In this document: piece after piece, positions 38,647 through 48,422 of the stretch
Layout of the letters: every line of letters starts with the position of its first letter
Numbering within the stretch: the first letter of the stretch is position 1
NCBI RefSeq assembly: GCF_026130605.1
Contig: NZ_JANFAU010000001.1
Span: 731,716-795,715, forward strand
Reading direction: 5' to 3'
Source: Sphingomonas lycopersici
Lineage (GTDB): Bacteria; Pseudomonadota; Alphaproteobacteria; Sphingomonadales; Sphingomonadaceae
DNA length: 64,000 bases
Program-made: the position numbers and the translations under genes
Notes under the pieces: model-generated
The model's database searches: none
The model's input: only the letters and a program-made list of their open reading frames with translations
What the model was told of the DNA's origin: nothing

Positions 38647-39497
38647 TCACCGACCGGAGCCGCGCGGGCGACGCGATCGAGACCGTGATCGACTATCTGG
38701 TCCCGACGTCGCGCATCAACCGGCGGTTCTGGGCGCCGGGGCGGGAGGTGAATACCGGGGTCTATGCCCCCTATCCGGTCACGATCCGCAACGCGCGGCT
38801 CGCACCGGAACCGTTCACGCTCGACACCCATGGCTTCGCGATCGCGCGGCATCGCAGCGCGGTCCGCGATTTTCGCGATGCGGCGGCGGTGCGCGATTAT
38901 CCCGACGAAGTGGCGGCGGTGGCGAAGGCGCTCACCGGCTGCGATCTGGTGCTGCCGATGGGCGGACAATTGCGCTCTCCGATCATCAGCGGCGCGAGCG
39001 TCCAGCCGCCCGCCGCCGAGGCGCATGTCGATTTCAACACCGCGACCGCGCACCGCGTGGCGCGCGCGCTCTATGACCGCGCCGTGCCCGGCGGCGCCGG
39101 CTACAGCCGCTTCATCTGCTTCAGCCTGTGGCGCACCTTCTCCCCGCCGCCGCAGGATTGGCCGCTCGCGCTATGCGATTGCCGCAGCGTCGGGGACGAG
39201 GATGCGGTCGCCAACGTCAAGGTCGATGTCGACGAGATACCCGAGGAGGACGCGCTCTACGCCCCGATCGAGGGCGAGGAGGCGATGAGCGCGGCGACGA
39301 TCTTCCACCACAATCCCGCGCATCGCTGGTGGTATTTCCCCGACATGACTGCAGACGAGGTGATTTTCATCAAGTTCCACGACAGCGATCACGGCCGCGC
39401 GTGGCGCGCGCCGCACACCGCATTCCACGATAGTACGCGGCCCGATGCCGTGACCCGCGAAAGCTACGAATTCCGCGCGATCGCCTATTTCCGATGA
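38643..39497 (+). CDS. CmcJ/NvfI-like putative oxygenase, first of two paralogues
   Basis: A 284-residue protein starting at GTG 38643, overlapping the GST stop (GTGA). Recognisable blocks are AEAHVDFNTATA (His-x-Asp), FSLWRTFSPPPQDWPLALCD, NPAHRWWYFPDMTADEVIFI, KFHDSD and the terminal YEFRAIAYF. This pattern is that of CmcJ/AsqJ-like proteins, many of which are Fe(II)/2-oxoglutarate oxygenases; His-x-Asp and a later His in RAPHTAFHD would supply a facial triad. No family member is known to me in lignin catabolism. A second copy at 54187 lies beside another TonB/GST operon. Hydroxylation or O-dealkylation of an ether-cleavage product is possible. Confidence 0.7.
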   Translation: MITDRSRAGDAIETVIDYLVPTSRINRRFWAPGREVNTGVYAPYPVTIRNARLAPEPFTLDTHGFAIARHRSAVRDFRDAAAVRDYPDEVAAVAKALTGCDLVLPMGGQLRSPIISGASVQPPAAEAHVDFNTATAHRVARALYDRAVPGGAGYSRFICFSLWRTFSPPPQDWPLALCDCRSVGDEDAVANVKVDVDEIPEEDALYAPIEGEEAMSAATIFHHNPAHRWWYFPDMTADEVIFIKFHDSDHGRAWRAPHTAFHDSTRPDAVTRESYEFRAIAYFR

Positions 39498-39518
39498 TCC
39501 TGCGATAGGGGGCGGGGC

Positions 39519-40343
39519 TCACCGCCGCACGCTCTCCGCGAGCCGCGCCAGCCGCGCCGCGCTGGCCGGATCGCGCGGGGCGAACAGGATCAGCCGCTGC
39601 CCCGGCGCGCCTTCCACCGCATAGGATGAATGCCAGAAGGTGATGTCCCCCACCTCGGGCATCATCGCGATGTTGACATGCTCGAAATAGGGCAGGATTT
39701 CGGACTCCTGCCAATATTCGCGGAACAGGGCGGAGCCTTCCATCATCTCGGCGATGATCTCGTCGAATATCTCCGGTTTGGAGGTGCGGCTGTAATCCCA
39801 TTTGAACCGTGCGACGAGCCGACGCGCCATTTCGCGAAAATGATCGGCGTCGGTGCGGTAGCGCTCGTCGAGCAGCAGGATCTTGAACAGATTGCGCTCC
39901 GCGCGCGGCAACGGGCCGTAATCGCGGAAGGCGCGCGCGATCAGCTGGTTCCAGCCGATCACCGTCCAATCCTCGACGATCACCAGCGCCGGGATCGACA
40001 GGCTGTCCATCATATGCTGGGTCGCCGGGCGGATCTCCTCGTCGATCTGGGTTTCCAGCGGCGGCGGGCGATGCTGCGCCAGCGCGAACAGGAATTCGCG
40101 CTCGTTGGTGTCGAGCCGCAGCGTGCGGCCGAGCCGTTCGAGCATCGGCACCGATAGCTGGACGTCGCGGCCCTGCTCGAACCAGGTGTACCAGGTGACG
40201 CTCATCCCGGCGAGCGCGGCGACTTCCTCACGGCGCAGCCCCTTGGTCCGCCGTCGCTCGCCCGCCGGCAGCCCGACGTCGCCCGGCGACAGGCGCGACC
40301 GCGCCGCCTTCAGGAACCGCGATAATTCCTCCCTATGCGCCAT
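39519..40343 (-). CDS. XRE-type regulator with MmyB-like ligand-binding domain
   Basis: A 274-residue protein with an N-terminal helix-turn-helix (residues about 8-80, with GLRREEVAALAGMSVTWYTWFEQG) and a PAS-like MmyB C-terminal domain (PALVIVEDWTVIGWNQLIARAF, then NLFKILLLDERYR and EYWQESEI). This architecture binds fatty-acid or other hydrophobic ligands in actinobacterial examples. It diverges from the beta-keto acid cleavage enzyme gene and is the only regulator in the lig cluster, so it may respond to an aromatic ligand and control that operon and perhaps ligF. A TTCCA/TGGAA dyad lies 15 bases upstream of its ATG. Confidence 0.83.
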   Translation of the reverse strand: MAHREELSRFLKAARSRLSPGDVGLPAGERRRTKGLRREEVAALAGMSVTWYTWFEQGRDVQLSVPMLERLGRTLRLDTNEREFLFALAQHRPPPLETQIDEEIRPATQHMMDSLSIPALVIVEDWTVIGWNQLIARAFRDYGPLPRAERNLFKILLLDERYRTDADHFREMARRLVARFKWDYSRTSKPEIFDEIIAEMMEGSALFREYWQESEILPYFEHVNIAMMPEVGDITFWHSSYAVEGAPGQRLILFAPRDPASAARLARLAESVRR

Positions 40344-40357
40344 GCTTATCCCGTTAC

Positions 40358-40378
40358 TTCCAATGATGGCAGATGGAA
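40358..40378. promoter_or_regulatory. TTCCA-N11-TGGAA dyad between regulator and BKACE genes
   Basis: TTCCA (40358-40362) and TGGAA (40374-40378) are inverted with an 11-base spacer, one helical turn and a half apart, in the 101-base divergent gap. It is a possible operator of the XRE-type regulator. It is short, and no second copy was found to support it. Confidence 0.3.
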
Positions 40379-40444
40379 CCGTCTAGTCGCATCCGCCGGC
40401 TTCTGCGACTCCCCGCGAAACGGCGGTTCGACAGGAGAGCGTTT

Positions 40445-41320
40445 TTGGCCGAGAAGACCTTCATCACCTGTGCCGTCACCGGCAGCTCGCCGTTGCCCGA
40501 TCATCCCAATTTCCCGTTCCGCCCCGATCATGTCGCGGCGGAGGCGCTGGCGGCGGCGGAGGCGGGGGCGTCGATCATCCACCTGCATGTGCGCGATCGC
40601 GAGACGGGCGCGCCGAGCCAGTCGCTCGACGATTATCGCGAGGTGGTCGGGCTGATCCGCGCCGGCAACGACGCAGTGATCCTCAACGTCACCACCGGCC
40701 CCGGCTGCACCTGGATGCAGAGCCCGGACGATCCGGCGGTGTGCGGGCCGGGGACGCTGATGTTCACCGCCGAGCGCCGGCTGGAGCATATCCTCGATCT
40801 CAAGCCCGATATGTGTACGCTCGATATCTGCACGATGAACCTGTGGGGCGGGGTGGCGATTAACCTCGATCCGATGATCACCCGCATGGGGCAGATGATC
40901 CAGGATGCCGGCGTGCTGCCCGAGATCGAATGTTTCGAGGCGGGCGATTTCGTCTTCGCCGACGATCTGATGGCGAAGCGCGCGCTGCCGGCGCATGCGC
41001 CTTATTCCTTCGTGCTCGGCACCAAATACGGCCTTCCTGCGACCACCGAGGCGATGGTCTATGCCCGCAACCAGATTCCGCGCGGCGCGCGCTGGACGGG
41101 GTTCGGGGTCAGCCGCCACTCCTTCCCGATGGCGGCGCAGGCGGTGCTTCTCGGCGGCAATGTCCGCGTCGGGTTCGAGGATACGATCTATCTGCGGCGC
41201 GGGCGGCTCGCCGAGGACAATGCCGCGCAGGTGCGCTGGGCGGTCGAACTGATCGAGCGGCTGGGCGGCGATGTCGCGAGCGTCGGGGAGACGCGGGCGA
41301 TGCTCGGGCTGAAACACTGA
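40445..41320 (+). CDS. Beta-keto acid cleavage enzyme (BKACE, DUF849)
   Basis: A 291-residue TIM-barrel enzyme of the BKACE/DUF849 family: ITCAVTGS at the first strand, ASIIHLHVRDRETG with the zinc-binding His-x-His, LNVTTGPG, and late GGNVRVGFEDT. BKACE enzymes react a beta-keto acid with acetyl-CoA, giving acetoacetate plus the CoA ester of the shortened acid. The start is TTG 40445 with AGGAG seven bases upstream; codons before it are not family-like. Beside ligF, ligG and an aldehyde dehydrogenase, the natural beta-keto acid would be an aroyl-acetate such as vanilloyl acetate, giving vanilloyl-CoA. I recall a vanilloyl-acetate-converting enzyme (VceA) reported in SYK-6, and this may be its counterpart. 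Confidence 0.88.
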   Translation: MAEKTFITCAVTGSSPLPDHPNFPFRPDHVAAEALAAAEAGASIIHLHVRDRETGAPSQSLDDYREVVGLIRAGNDAVILNVTTGPGCTWMQSPDDPAVCGPGTLMFTAERRLEHILDLKPDMCTLDICTMNLWGGVAINLDPMITRMGQMIQDAGVLPEIECFEAGDFVFADDLMAKRALPAHAPYSFVLGTKYGLPATTEAMVYARNQIPRGARWTGFGVSRHSFPMAAQAVLLGGNVRVGFEDTIYLRRGRLAEDNAAQVRWAVELIERLGGDVASVGETRAMLGLKH

Positions 41321-41341
41321 GAAAAAACGGAGAGGAAGCGA

Positions 41342-42280
41342 ATGACTGGAGAGGCTGAGGCAAAGCGCGCGCCGATGGCGGAGGTGCGCGGGCGGACGGC
41401 GTTCATCACCGGCGGCGCGAACGGCATCGGGCTGGGCATCGCCCGCGCGCTGGTGACCGCGGGCGCGAATGTGGTGATCGCCGACATTCGCGAAAGCGCG
41501 CTGGACGAGGCGCGCGCCTCGCTCGGCGCGGATGCGCAGGTGGAGACCGTCCAGCTCGATGTCACCGATCGCGAGGGTTATGCGCGCGCCGCGGACCGCG
41601 CCGAGGCGCGTTTCGGCGCTATCCACATGCTGATCGGCAATGCCGGCGTCGGCGTCATGGGGCCGATCACCGAGACCAAATATGACGATTGGGATTGGGC
41701 GATGGGGGTCAATTTCGGGGGCGTGGTCAACGGCCTCGTCACGATCCTGCCGCGCATCCGCGCGCATGGCGAGGGCGGGCAGATCGTCACCACCTCTTCG
41801 CAATCGGCGCTGATCCCGATCTCCTTCTCCGCGACCTATACCGCGGCCAAGGCCGCGGTGCTCGGCTTGTCGGAGGCGATCCGCGGGGAGCTGGCGCCGG
41901 ACAATATCGGCGTCTCCGCCTTCCTGCCCGGTCCGGTGCAGAGCAATATCGCCGCCTCGGGCGAGCTGCGCCCGGATCGTTACCGGCACGACAGCGGCTA
42001 TATCGCGCGCGAGCAGCAGCTCGGGAAGCGCGAGGTCTCGCCCTTGTGGATGAGCGCGGACGAAGTGGGGGAGCGCGTGCTCGCCGGCATCCGCCGCAAC
42101 GATCTTTATATCCTCACCCATCCCGAATTCGCCCCCGGTATGCGCACCCGTTTCGACGCGATCCTCGCCTCGATGCCCGACGAACCGGTCAATGCAGCGC
42201 GCGCGGAAGCGATCGGCTTCCTGCTCGGCAATCCGGTGTTCGATGAGCAGCTGGCGCAGCATGGAGCGGAGCGGGGATAG
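41342..42280 (+). CDS. Short-chain dehydrogenase, LigD/LigL-type C-alpha dehydrogenase candidate
   Basis: A 312-residue SDR with FITGGANGIGLGIARALV, NAG in IGNAGVGVMGP, YDDWDWAMGVNFGGVVNGLVT, Ser in TTSSQSA and YTAAKAAV for the catalytic Tyr and Lys. The YDDWDW-GVN-GV-NG block and the long C-terminal part with RPDRYRHDSGYI and YILTHPE match the LigD/LigL/LigN/LigO group that oxidises the benzylic C-alpha alcohol of guaiacylglycerol-beta-guaiacyl ether. It follows the BKACE gene by 21 bases with GGAGAGGAAGCG as ribosome site. C-alpha oxidation is the step just before LigF, which suits its position. The stereospecificity cannot be read. Confidence 0.82.
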   Translation: MTGEAEAKRAPMAEVRGRTAFITGGANGIGLGIARALVTAGANVVIADIRESALDEARASLGADAQVETVQLDVTDREGYARAADRAEARFGAIHMLIGNAGVGVMGPITETKYDDWDWAMGVNFGGVVNGLVTILPRIRAHGEGGQIVTTSSQSALIPISFSATYTAAKAAVLGLSEAIRGELAPDNIGVSAFLPGPVQSNIAASGELRPDRYRHDSGYIAREQQLGKREVSPLWMSADEVGERVLAGIRRNDLYILTHPEFAPGMRTRFDAILASMPDEPVNAARAEAIGFLLGNPVFDEQLAQHGAERG

Positions 42281-42297
42281 CGCGTCGCGCGCAAACA

Positions 42298-42338
42298 TGA
42301 CCGGTTCGCCTTGAGCTTATCGAAGGACGAACCGGTCA
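42298..42338. repeat. REP-like inverted repeat / bidirectional terminator
   Basis: TGACCGGTTCG (42298-42308) and CGAACCGGTCA (42328-42338) form a perfect 11-bp stem around a loop carrying CCTTGAGCTTATCGAAGGA, a diverged copy of the unit seen at 29257. It separates the convergent SDR and hydrolase genes. Confidence 0.6.
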
Positions 42339-42347
42339 CCCGTCGGT

Positions 42348-43028
42348 TTACGACGGCTCGCCCGCGCCCAGCATGATCCGCAGCAATTGTGCGGGCTGAT
42401 CGGCCATGACGTCGTGCCCCGCATCGGCGCGATGGACTTCCCAGCCAGGATCGGCGGCCACCATATCGTGGAAGCGCACGAAGGGCGTCGGGGACCAGCT
42501 TTCGGCGAACACATAGAGGCGCCGCTTCACCGCCGCCTCCGCGCCCGTGAAGCGCACCGGCTCGAGCAAGGTGAGCAGCGGGTGCCGCCCGAGCCGCGCA
42601 TCGCGCTCCAGCCCCGGCAGCGGCGCGACGCATCCCGGCCGATCGCGCTGGCCGTCGATATACTGTTTATGCTCCCAGTCGCCGGTGATGTCCCACAGCG
42701 ACTGGCCGTCTCCCGGCAGGAAGGCGTCGATATAGACCAAGGCATCGATCCGCGCGCCGAGCCGGGTGGCGACGCCGGTCGCCACCATCCCGCCATAGCT
42801 GTGCGCGGCGAGCACGAACCGGTCGAACCCCGCCGCCTCGACTTGCTCCACCACATCGCCGATGTGGCGGGACAAGTCGATCGCCGGCGTCAGCTCATCG
42901 GCGCGCGTACCGAGCCCGGTCAGCGCGGCGACGAGAACGCGATGGCCCGCGCCGCGCAGGTCGGCGGCCAGCCGGTCGTAACTCCAGCCGCCGCCCCACG
43001 CGCCGTGGACCAGGACGTAATCGGTCAC
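42348..43028 (-). CDS. Alpha/beta hydrolase (esterase EstC-like)
   Basis: A 226-residue hydrolase: DYVLVHGAWGGGWSYDRLA supplies the oxyanion hole, AAHSYGGMVA the nucleophile Ser77, and RADAGHDVMADQP the catalytic His. This is the small esterase/salicylate-esterase-like subgroup. I place the start at GTG 43028, two bases after the ligM stop; in-frame upstream sequence lies inside ligM. It is the distal gene of the ligM transcription unit. It differs in subfamily from the hydrolase at 17314, which is also coupled to a LigM-like gene. It may hydrolyse an aromatic ester that yields the LigM substrate. Confidence 0.82.
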   Translation of the reverse strand: MTDYVLVHGAWGGGWSYDRLAADLRGAGHRVLVAALTGLGTRADELTPAIDLSRHIGDVVEQVEAAGFDRFVLAAHSYGGMVATGVATRLGARIDALVYIDAFLPGDGQSLWDITGDWEHKQYIDGQRDRPGCVAPLPGLERDARLGRHPLLTLLEPVRFTGAEAAVKRRLYVFAESWSPTPFVRFHDMVAADPGWEVHRADAGHDVMADQPAQLLRIMLGAGEPS

Positions 43029-43029
43029 C

Positions 43030-44502
<1,473 letters not shown>

Positions 44503-44520
44503 TTAGTATGTAACGCAAAC
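44503..44520 (-). promoter_or_regulatory. Motif C site upstream of ligM
   Basis: Read on the minus strand, GTTTGCGTTACATACTAA matches the 61473 copy at 13 of 18 positions. It lies 70 bases upstream of the ligM ATG and is the weakest member used to define motif C together with 54039. Flanking CGAAT and ATTCG arms form an additional inverted repeat. Confidence 0.38.
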
Positions 44521-44603
44521 GATTCGCGCGCGGCTGATCGTGGCGGGCGCGGCCCGGCGCCCCGGTGCGAGACCGAGTGGCGCTGAAGTAAAGCAGCCGA
44601 TCC

Positions 44604-45353
44604 CTAAAGCGTCAGCGTATCGAGAATGCCGCCGTCGACCGCCCAGCTCTGCCCGGTGACGTGGCTCGCCGCGTCGGAGAGGAGGAAGGCGGCGACCTCG
44701 GCCAATTCCGCCGCAGTGCCGGTGCGGCCTTGCGGGGTGCGCGCGCGCATCGCGTCGTGCGCATCAGGGCCGAGGTTCGCGAGCATCTCGGTTTCGATGA
44801 AGCCGGGGATGATGCAATTGACGCGCACCCCGTGCGGCGCGGCTTCCAGCGCGGCGGCGCGGGCGAGCCCGAGCAGCCCGTGCTTGGCCGCGACATAGCC
44901 CGGGTTGTGCGCCATGCCGCGCACGCTCGCGAGGCTGCCGGTGACGAGGATCGCGCCGCGCCGCCGCGCGATCATCCCCGGCAGCACGCGCTTCGTCGCG
45001 CGGAACGGGGCGAGCAGGTTGATGCGCAGCACCTCCTCGAAGGCCGCATCGTCATAATCGGCGAAGGGAGCGAAGGCGCCCCCGGTGCCGGCATTCGCGA
45101 ACAACCCGTCGACCGGGCCGAGCGCGCGTTCCGCCGCATCGATCGCGGCAAGCAACGCCGCGGGGTCGCCGACATCGGCGGGCGCGGCGAAGCTCTCGCC
45201 TTCGATCGCCGCGCGCACCGCCGCGAGCGCGGCGGCGCGGCGCGCGATCAGCGATACGCGCGCACCGCGTTCCGCCAGCAGCAGCGCGGTCGCGCGCCCG
45301 ATCCCCGAGGAGGCGCCGGTGACGAGGATGTGGCGGCCGGCGAGATCGTTCAT
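44604..45353 (-). CDS. Short-chain dehydrogenase/reductase
   Basis: A 249-residue classical SDR: VTGASSGIGRA, FANAGTGGAF, Ser in LVTGSLASVRG and YVAAKHG. The TGQSWAVDGGI ending is typical of fabG-like SDRs. I chose the ATG at 45353; the nearer ATG overlapping the amidohydrolase stop is out of frame. It is the last gene of the minus-strand operon that starts with the TonB receptor at 53953. It lacks the LigD/LigL C-terminal extension of the SDRs at 41342 and 54981, so it probably acts on a different alcohol or diol. NAD versus NADP use is not decided. Confidence 0.83.
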   Translation of the reverse strand: MNDLAGRHILVTGASSGIGRATALLLAERGARVSLIARRAAALAAVRAAIEGESFAAPADVGDPAALLAAIDAAERALGPVDGLFANAGTGGAFAPFADYDDAAFEEVLRINLLAPFRATKRVLPGMIARRRGAILVTGSLASVRGMAHNPGYVAAKHGLLGLARAAALEAAPHGVRVNCIIPGFIETEMLANLGPDAHDAMRARTPQGRTGTAAELAEVAAFLLSDAASHVTGQSWAVDGGILDTLTL

Positions 45354-45380
45354 CGCCGCTGCCAATCGAACGGCGCCATC

Positions 45381-46253
45381 TCAGCCGAGCCCCAGTACCC
45401 GCGCGGCATTATCCTTCATGATCAGCGGCAGCACCTCGTCGCGGAAGCCGGCCTCACGCGCGGCGTCGATCCATTTTTCCGGGCGGATCAGCGGCCAGTC
45501 CGATCCGAACATCATCTTATGTTTGAGCTGGGTGTTGGCATATTGGATCACCTGCTTGGGGAAATATTTCGGCGACCAGCCGGACAAGTCGATAAATACA
45601 TTGTCCTTGTGCAGCGCCATCGACAGGCTTTCGTCGGTCCACGGCCAGCTCGGGTGCGCGAGAATGAATTTGATCGTCGGGAAATCGACCGCAACGTCGT
45701 CGATCAGCATCGGCTGGCCATATTTGAGCCGCAGCCCGCCGCCCGCCGGCATCCCGGTGCCCATCCCCGAATGCCCGGTGTGGAAGATCGCGGGCAGGCC
45801 ATATTCGGCGATCACCTCATAGATCGGATAGGCGATGTGATCGGCGGGGTGCGCATTCTGCGCGATGCCGTGGAACTTGAAGCCCTTGACCCCATAATTC
45901 TCGATCAGGTCGCGCGCCTCGCGCGCGCCATATTTGCCTTTGTGCGGATCGATCGAGGCAAAGGGGATGACGATATCGTCGTGCTGCGCGGCGATTTCCG
46001 CGACTTCGTAATTGCTGATCCGCTTGGCCCCCATGCCGCATTCGGCATCGACCGTGAACAGGCAGAAGGCGATGTTCTTCTCGCGGTAATAAGCGATCGT
46101 CTCGGGGATCGTCGGGCGCTTGCGGTCGGCCTTGAAATAGGTCGAGGCCGCGTCGAAGAATTCGGCCATTACCGGGTCTTCCGGATCGTGGCACGAGACT
46201 TCGGCGTGGACGTGGACGTCGATCGCGGCGACCTTGGCGGGATCGATGGGCAT
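45381..46253 (-). CDS. Amidohydrolase-family TIM-barrel metal enzyme (PF04909)
   Basis: A 290-residue protein starting AAIDVHVHAEVS with the metal His14 and His16, then KGFKFHGIAQ, AIFHTGHSG, KFILAHPSWPW and MMFGSDWP with the metal Asp. This is the amidohydrolase-2 family, which includes decarboxylases (ACMSD, gamma-resorcylate and 5-carboxyvanillate decarboxylase), lactonases and 4-oxalomesaconate hydratase. The ATG at 46253 has GAAGGAA upstream. It lies 19 bases after a PQQ dehydrogenase in an operon with two GSTs and an acyl-CoA synthetase. A decarboxylase or hydrolase step on an aromatic intermediate is plausible; I cannot pick the substrate. Confidence 0.82.
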   Translation of the reverse strand: MPIDPAKVAAIDVHVHAEVSCHDPEDPVMAEFFDAASTYFKADRKRPTIPETIAYYREKNIAFCLFTVDAECGMGAKRISNYEVAEIAAQHDDIVIPFASIDPHKGKYGAREARDLIENYGVKGFKFHGIAQNAHPADHIAYPIYEVIAEYGLPAIFHTGHSGMGTGMPAGGGLRLKYGQPMLIDDVAVDFPTIKFILAHPSWPWTDESLSMALHKDNVFIDLSGWSPKYFPKQVIQYANTQLKHKMMFGSDWPLIRPEKWIDAAREAGFRDEVLPLIMKDNAARVLGLG

Positions 46254-46272
46254 TGGATATTCCTTCGTGGTT

Positions 46273-48405
46273 TCAGCGCGTCTTGGGCGCGGACGCGCGC
46301 TCCAGCGCCTTGTCCTCATTGGCACGCTTGATGACATATTGGCGGATCGTCTCGATCTCCGGGGCGGACATTACGCCGGCAAAGCTGACCATGCCATTGT
46401 CCTTCAGCAGCCCGTCGTGGACGATCTGCTGCCAGGTCGTCGCGTCGTTGAGCACCCCGCTGCGCCTGAGATCGGGCACCAGCGCGCCGCCGACCGCGGC
46501 ATCGCCGTGGCATACGCCGCAGAAGCGGCCGAAGCGTTCGCCGCCCGCCGCGATCACATCGGGCGCGGCGGTCGAGGCGGGAGGATCGAGCGGCGCTTTC
46601 TCCAGCGCGGGCGGAGCGGGAAGCTGCGCCTTGCCGCCGACCTTGAACACCAACAGGCGGCTGATGTTGCGCACCGGCCCGCTCTTGTCGATCAGCACGC
46701 CCGGCGCGAGCGCCCAGACGCCGCCCCAGCCGGCGAGCACCGCGACATATTGCTGGCCATTGAGCTCATAGCTCATCGGCGGCGCAACGATCCCGGTCTG
46801 CGCCGGGAACGACCATAATTTCTTCCCGTCCGCCGCGGCATAGGCAGCGAATTCGCCGGCGGCATTGCCCTGGAAGACGAGTCCGCCGGCGGTGGCGAGC
46901 ACCCCGCCGTTCCACGGCCCCTTGAACGAGACGCGCCAGCGCTCCTTCTGCGCCACGGGATCCCAGGCGATGAGCGCGCCGGTCGTCGCGGCGAGCGCGG
47001 CCTTGCGCGCGGCGGCATCGGCCGGCATCGCCGCCTTGCCCATATCGACCCCGACGTTGAACCCCAGCTTCGCCGGTTTCCACGCCGGATCGGGGATATA
47101 GGGGAAAGCGGCGAGATTGGCGGGGATGAAGACCAGCCCGGTCTTGGGATCGAACGCCATCGGCTGCCAGCTATGCGCGCCGGTCGCGCCGGGGGAGCCG
47201 ATGAACGGCTTGCCCGTCTTGTAATAGCGCGCCGCGGGATTCTCGATCGGGCGCCCCGTCCGCATGTCGATGCCGCTGGCCCAGTTCACCGGGACGAAAT
47301 TGCGCGCCGAGATCAGTTTCCCGTCGGTGCGGTCGAGCACGTAGAAGAAGCCGTTCTTGGGTGCCTGCATCAGCACCTTCCTGGGCTTTCCGTCGATCGT
47401 CACATCGGCCAGGATGATGTGCTGGGTGGCGGTGAAATCCCAGCTTTCGCCCGGCGTGGTCTGATAATGCCAGGCATATTCGCCGGTCTTGGCGTGGATC
47501 GCGACGATCGAGGACAGATAGAGATTGTCGCCTTTCCCCTCGGAGCGGTAGAGCTGGTTCCACGGGCTGCCGTTACCGACGCCGATGTAGAGCAGATCGA
47601 GCGCGGGATCATAGGCCATCGCGTCCCACACGGTGCCGCCGCCGCCCTGTTTCCACCATTGGCCGTGCCAGGTCGCGGCGGCCTTTTTCAGATATTCCGG
47701 CTCGCGCTCGGTGCCCGGCTGGGCGGGGACGGTGTAGAAACGCCACACCTGCTTGCCGGTCTGCGCATCATAAGCGGTGACATAACCGCGCGCGCCGAAT
47801 TCCGCCCCGCCATTGCCGATCAGCACCATGCCGTTCACCACGCGCGGCGCGCCGGTGATCGTCTGGTTGCTCTTCGGATCGATCGTCATCATGGTCCATG
47901 CGGGTTTCCCGGTCTTGCGATCGAGCGCGATCAGGCGGCCGTCGAGCGTGCCGACGAAGAGGCGGTCGCCCCAGGCCGCGACGCCGCGGTTCACCGCGTC
48001 GCAGCACGCCTTGACCAGGGTTTCGCGCGGCACCTCCGGATCATAGGACCAGAGCGGCTTGCCGGTCGCCGCGTCATAGGCCTTCACCATGCTCCACGCG
48101 GTCGAGACATAGAGCGCGCCGTCGATCATCAGCGGGGTCGCTTCCTGCCCGCGCGCGGTATCCAGATCGGCGGACCAGGCGAGACCGAGCTGGCCGATGT
48201 TGCCCGGGTTGATCGCGCCGAGCGGGCTGAACCGCTGCTCGTCATAGGTGCGGCCGGTCGACAGCCATTCCCCCGGCGTCGCCGCGGCGATCCGCGCGCC
48301 GTCGACGCCGCCGGTTCCGGTCGCGCCGCCGCCGCCGTTCGCGCCGCAGCCGGCAAGCGCCAGCAGCGCAGCGCCCGCCAGAAATAATCCAGACGACCGG
48401 ATCAT
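46273..48405 (-). CDS. PQQ-dependent quinohemoprotein alcohol dehydrogenase, lipoprotein
   Basis: A 710-residue periplasmic lipoprotein (lipobox LLALAGC, Cys20) with a PQQ propeller bearing vicinal Cys134-Cys135 in KACCDAVNRG, the active-site block PGESWDFTATQ and a C-terminal cytochrome c domain with CGVCH (629-633) and likely Met672. The Glu in PGES replaces the Asp of PGDS in the paralogue at 32367. It oxidises an alcohol and hands electrons to the membrane chain. It lies 17 bases downstream of the acyl-CoA synthetase gene. A gamma-hydroxyl of an aromatic side chain, such as that of beta-hydroxypropiovanillone, is a reasonable substrate guess. Confidence 0.9.
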   Translation of the reverse strand: MIRSSGLFLAGAALLALAGCGANGGGGATGTGGVDGARIAAATPGEWLSTGRTYDEQRFSPLGAINPGNIGQLGLAWSADLDTARGQEATPLMIDGALYVSTAWSMVKAYDAATGKPLWSYDPEVPRETLVKACCDAVNRGVAAWGDRLFVGTLDGRLIALDRKTGKPAWTMMTIDPKSNQTITGAPRVVNGMVLIGNGGAEFGARGYVTAYDAQTGKQVWRFYTVPAQPGTEREPEYLKKAAATWHGQWWKQGGGGTVWDAMAYDPALDLLYIGVGNGSPWNQLYRSEGKGDNLYLSSIVAIHAKTGEYAWHYQTTPGESWDFTATQHIILADVTIDGKPRKVLMQAPKNGFFYVLDRTDGKLISARNFVPVNWASGIDMRTGRPIENPAARYYKTGKPFIGSPGATGAHSWQPMAFDPKTGLVFIPANLAAFPYIPDPAWKPAKLGFNVGVDMGKAAMPADAAARKAALAATTGALIAWDPVAQKERWRVSFKGPWNGGVLATAGGLVFQGNAAGEFAAYAAADGKKLWSFPAQTGIVAPPMSYELNGQQYVAVLAGWGGVWALAPGVLIDKSGPVRNISRLLVFKVGGKAQLPAPPALEKAPLDPPASTAAPDVIAAGGERFGRFCGVCHGDAAVGGALVPDLRRSGVLNDATTWQQIVHDGLLKDNGMVSFAGVMSAPEIETIRQYVIKRANEDKALERASAPKTR

Positions 48406-48422
48406 GCCTCTTTCGCCTCCAC

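Noticed and set aside
45381..46253. Specific call of the amidohydrolase as LigW or 4-oxalomesaconate hydratase
   Set aside because: The metal-binding motifs are shared by many subfamilies and the protein is shorter than the LigW I recall; only the family can be supported.
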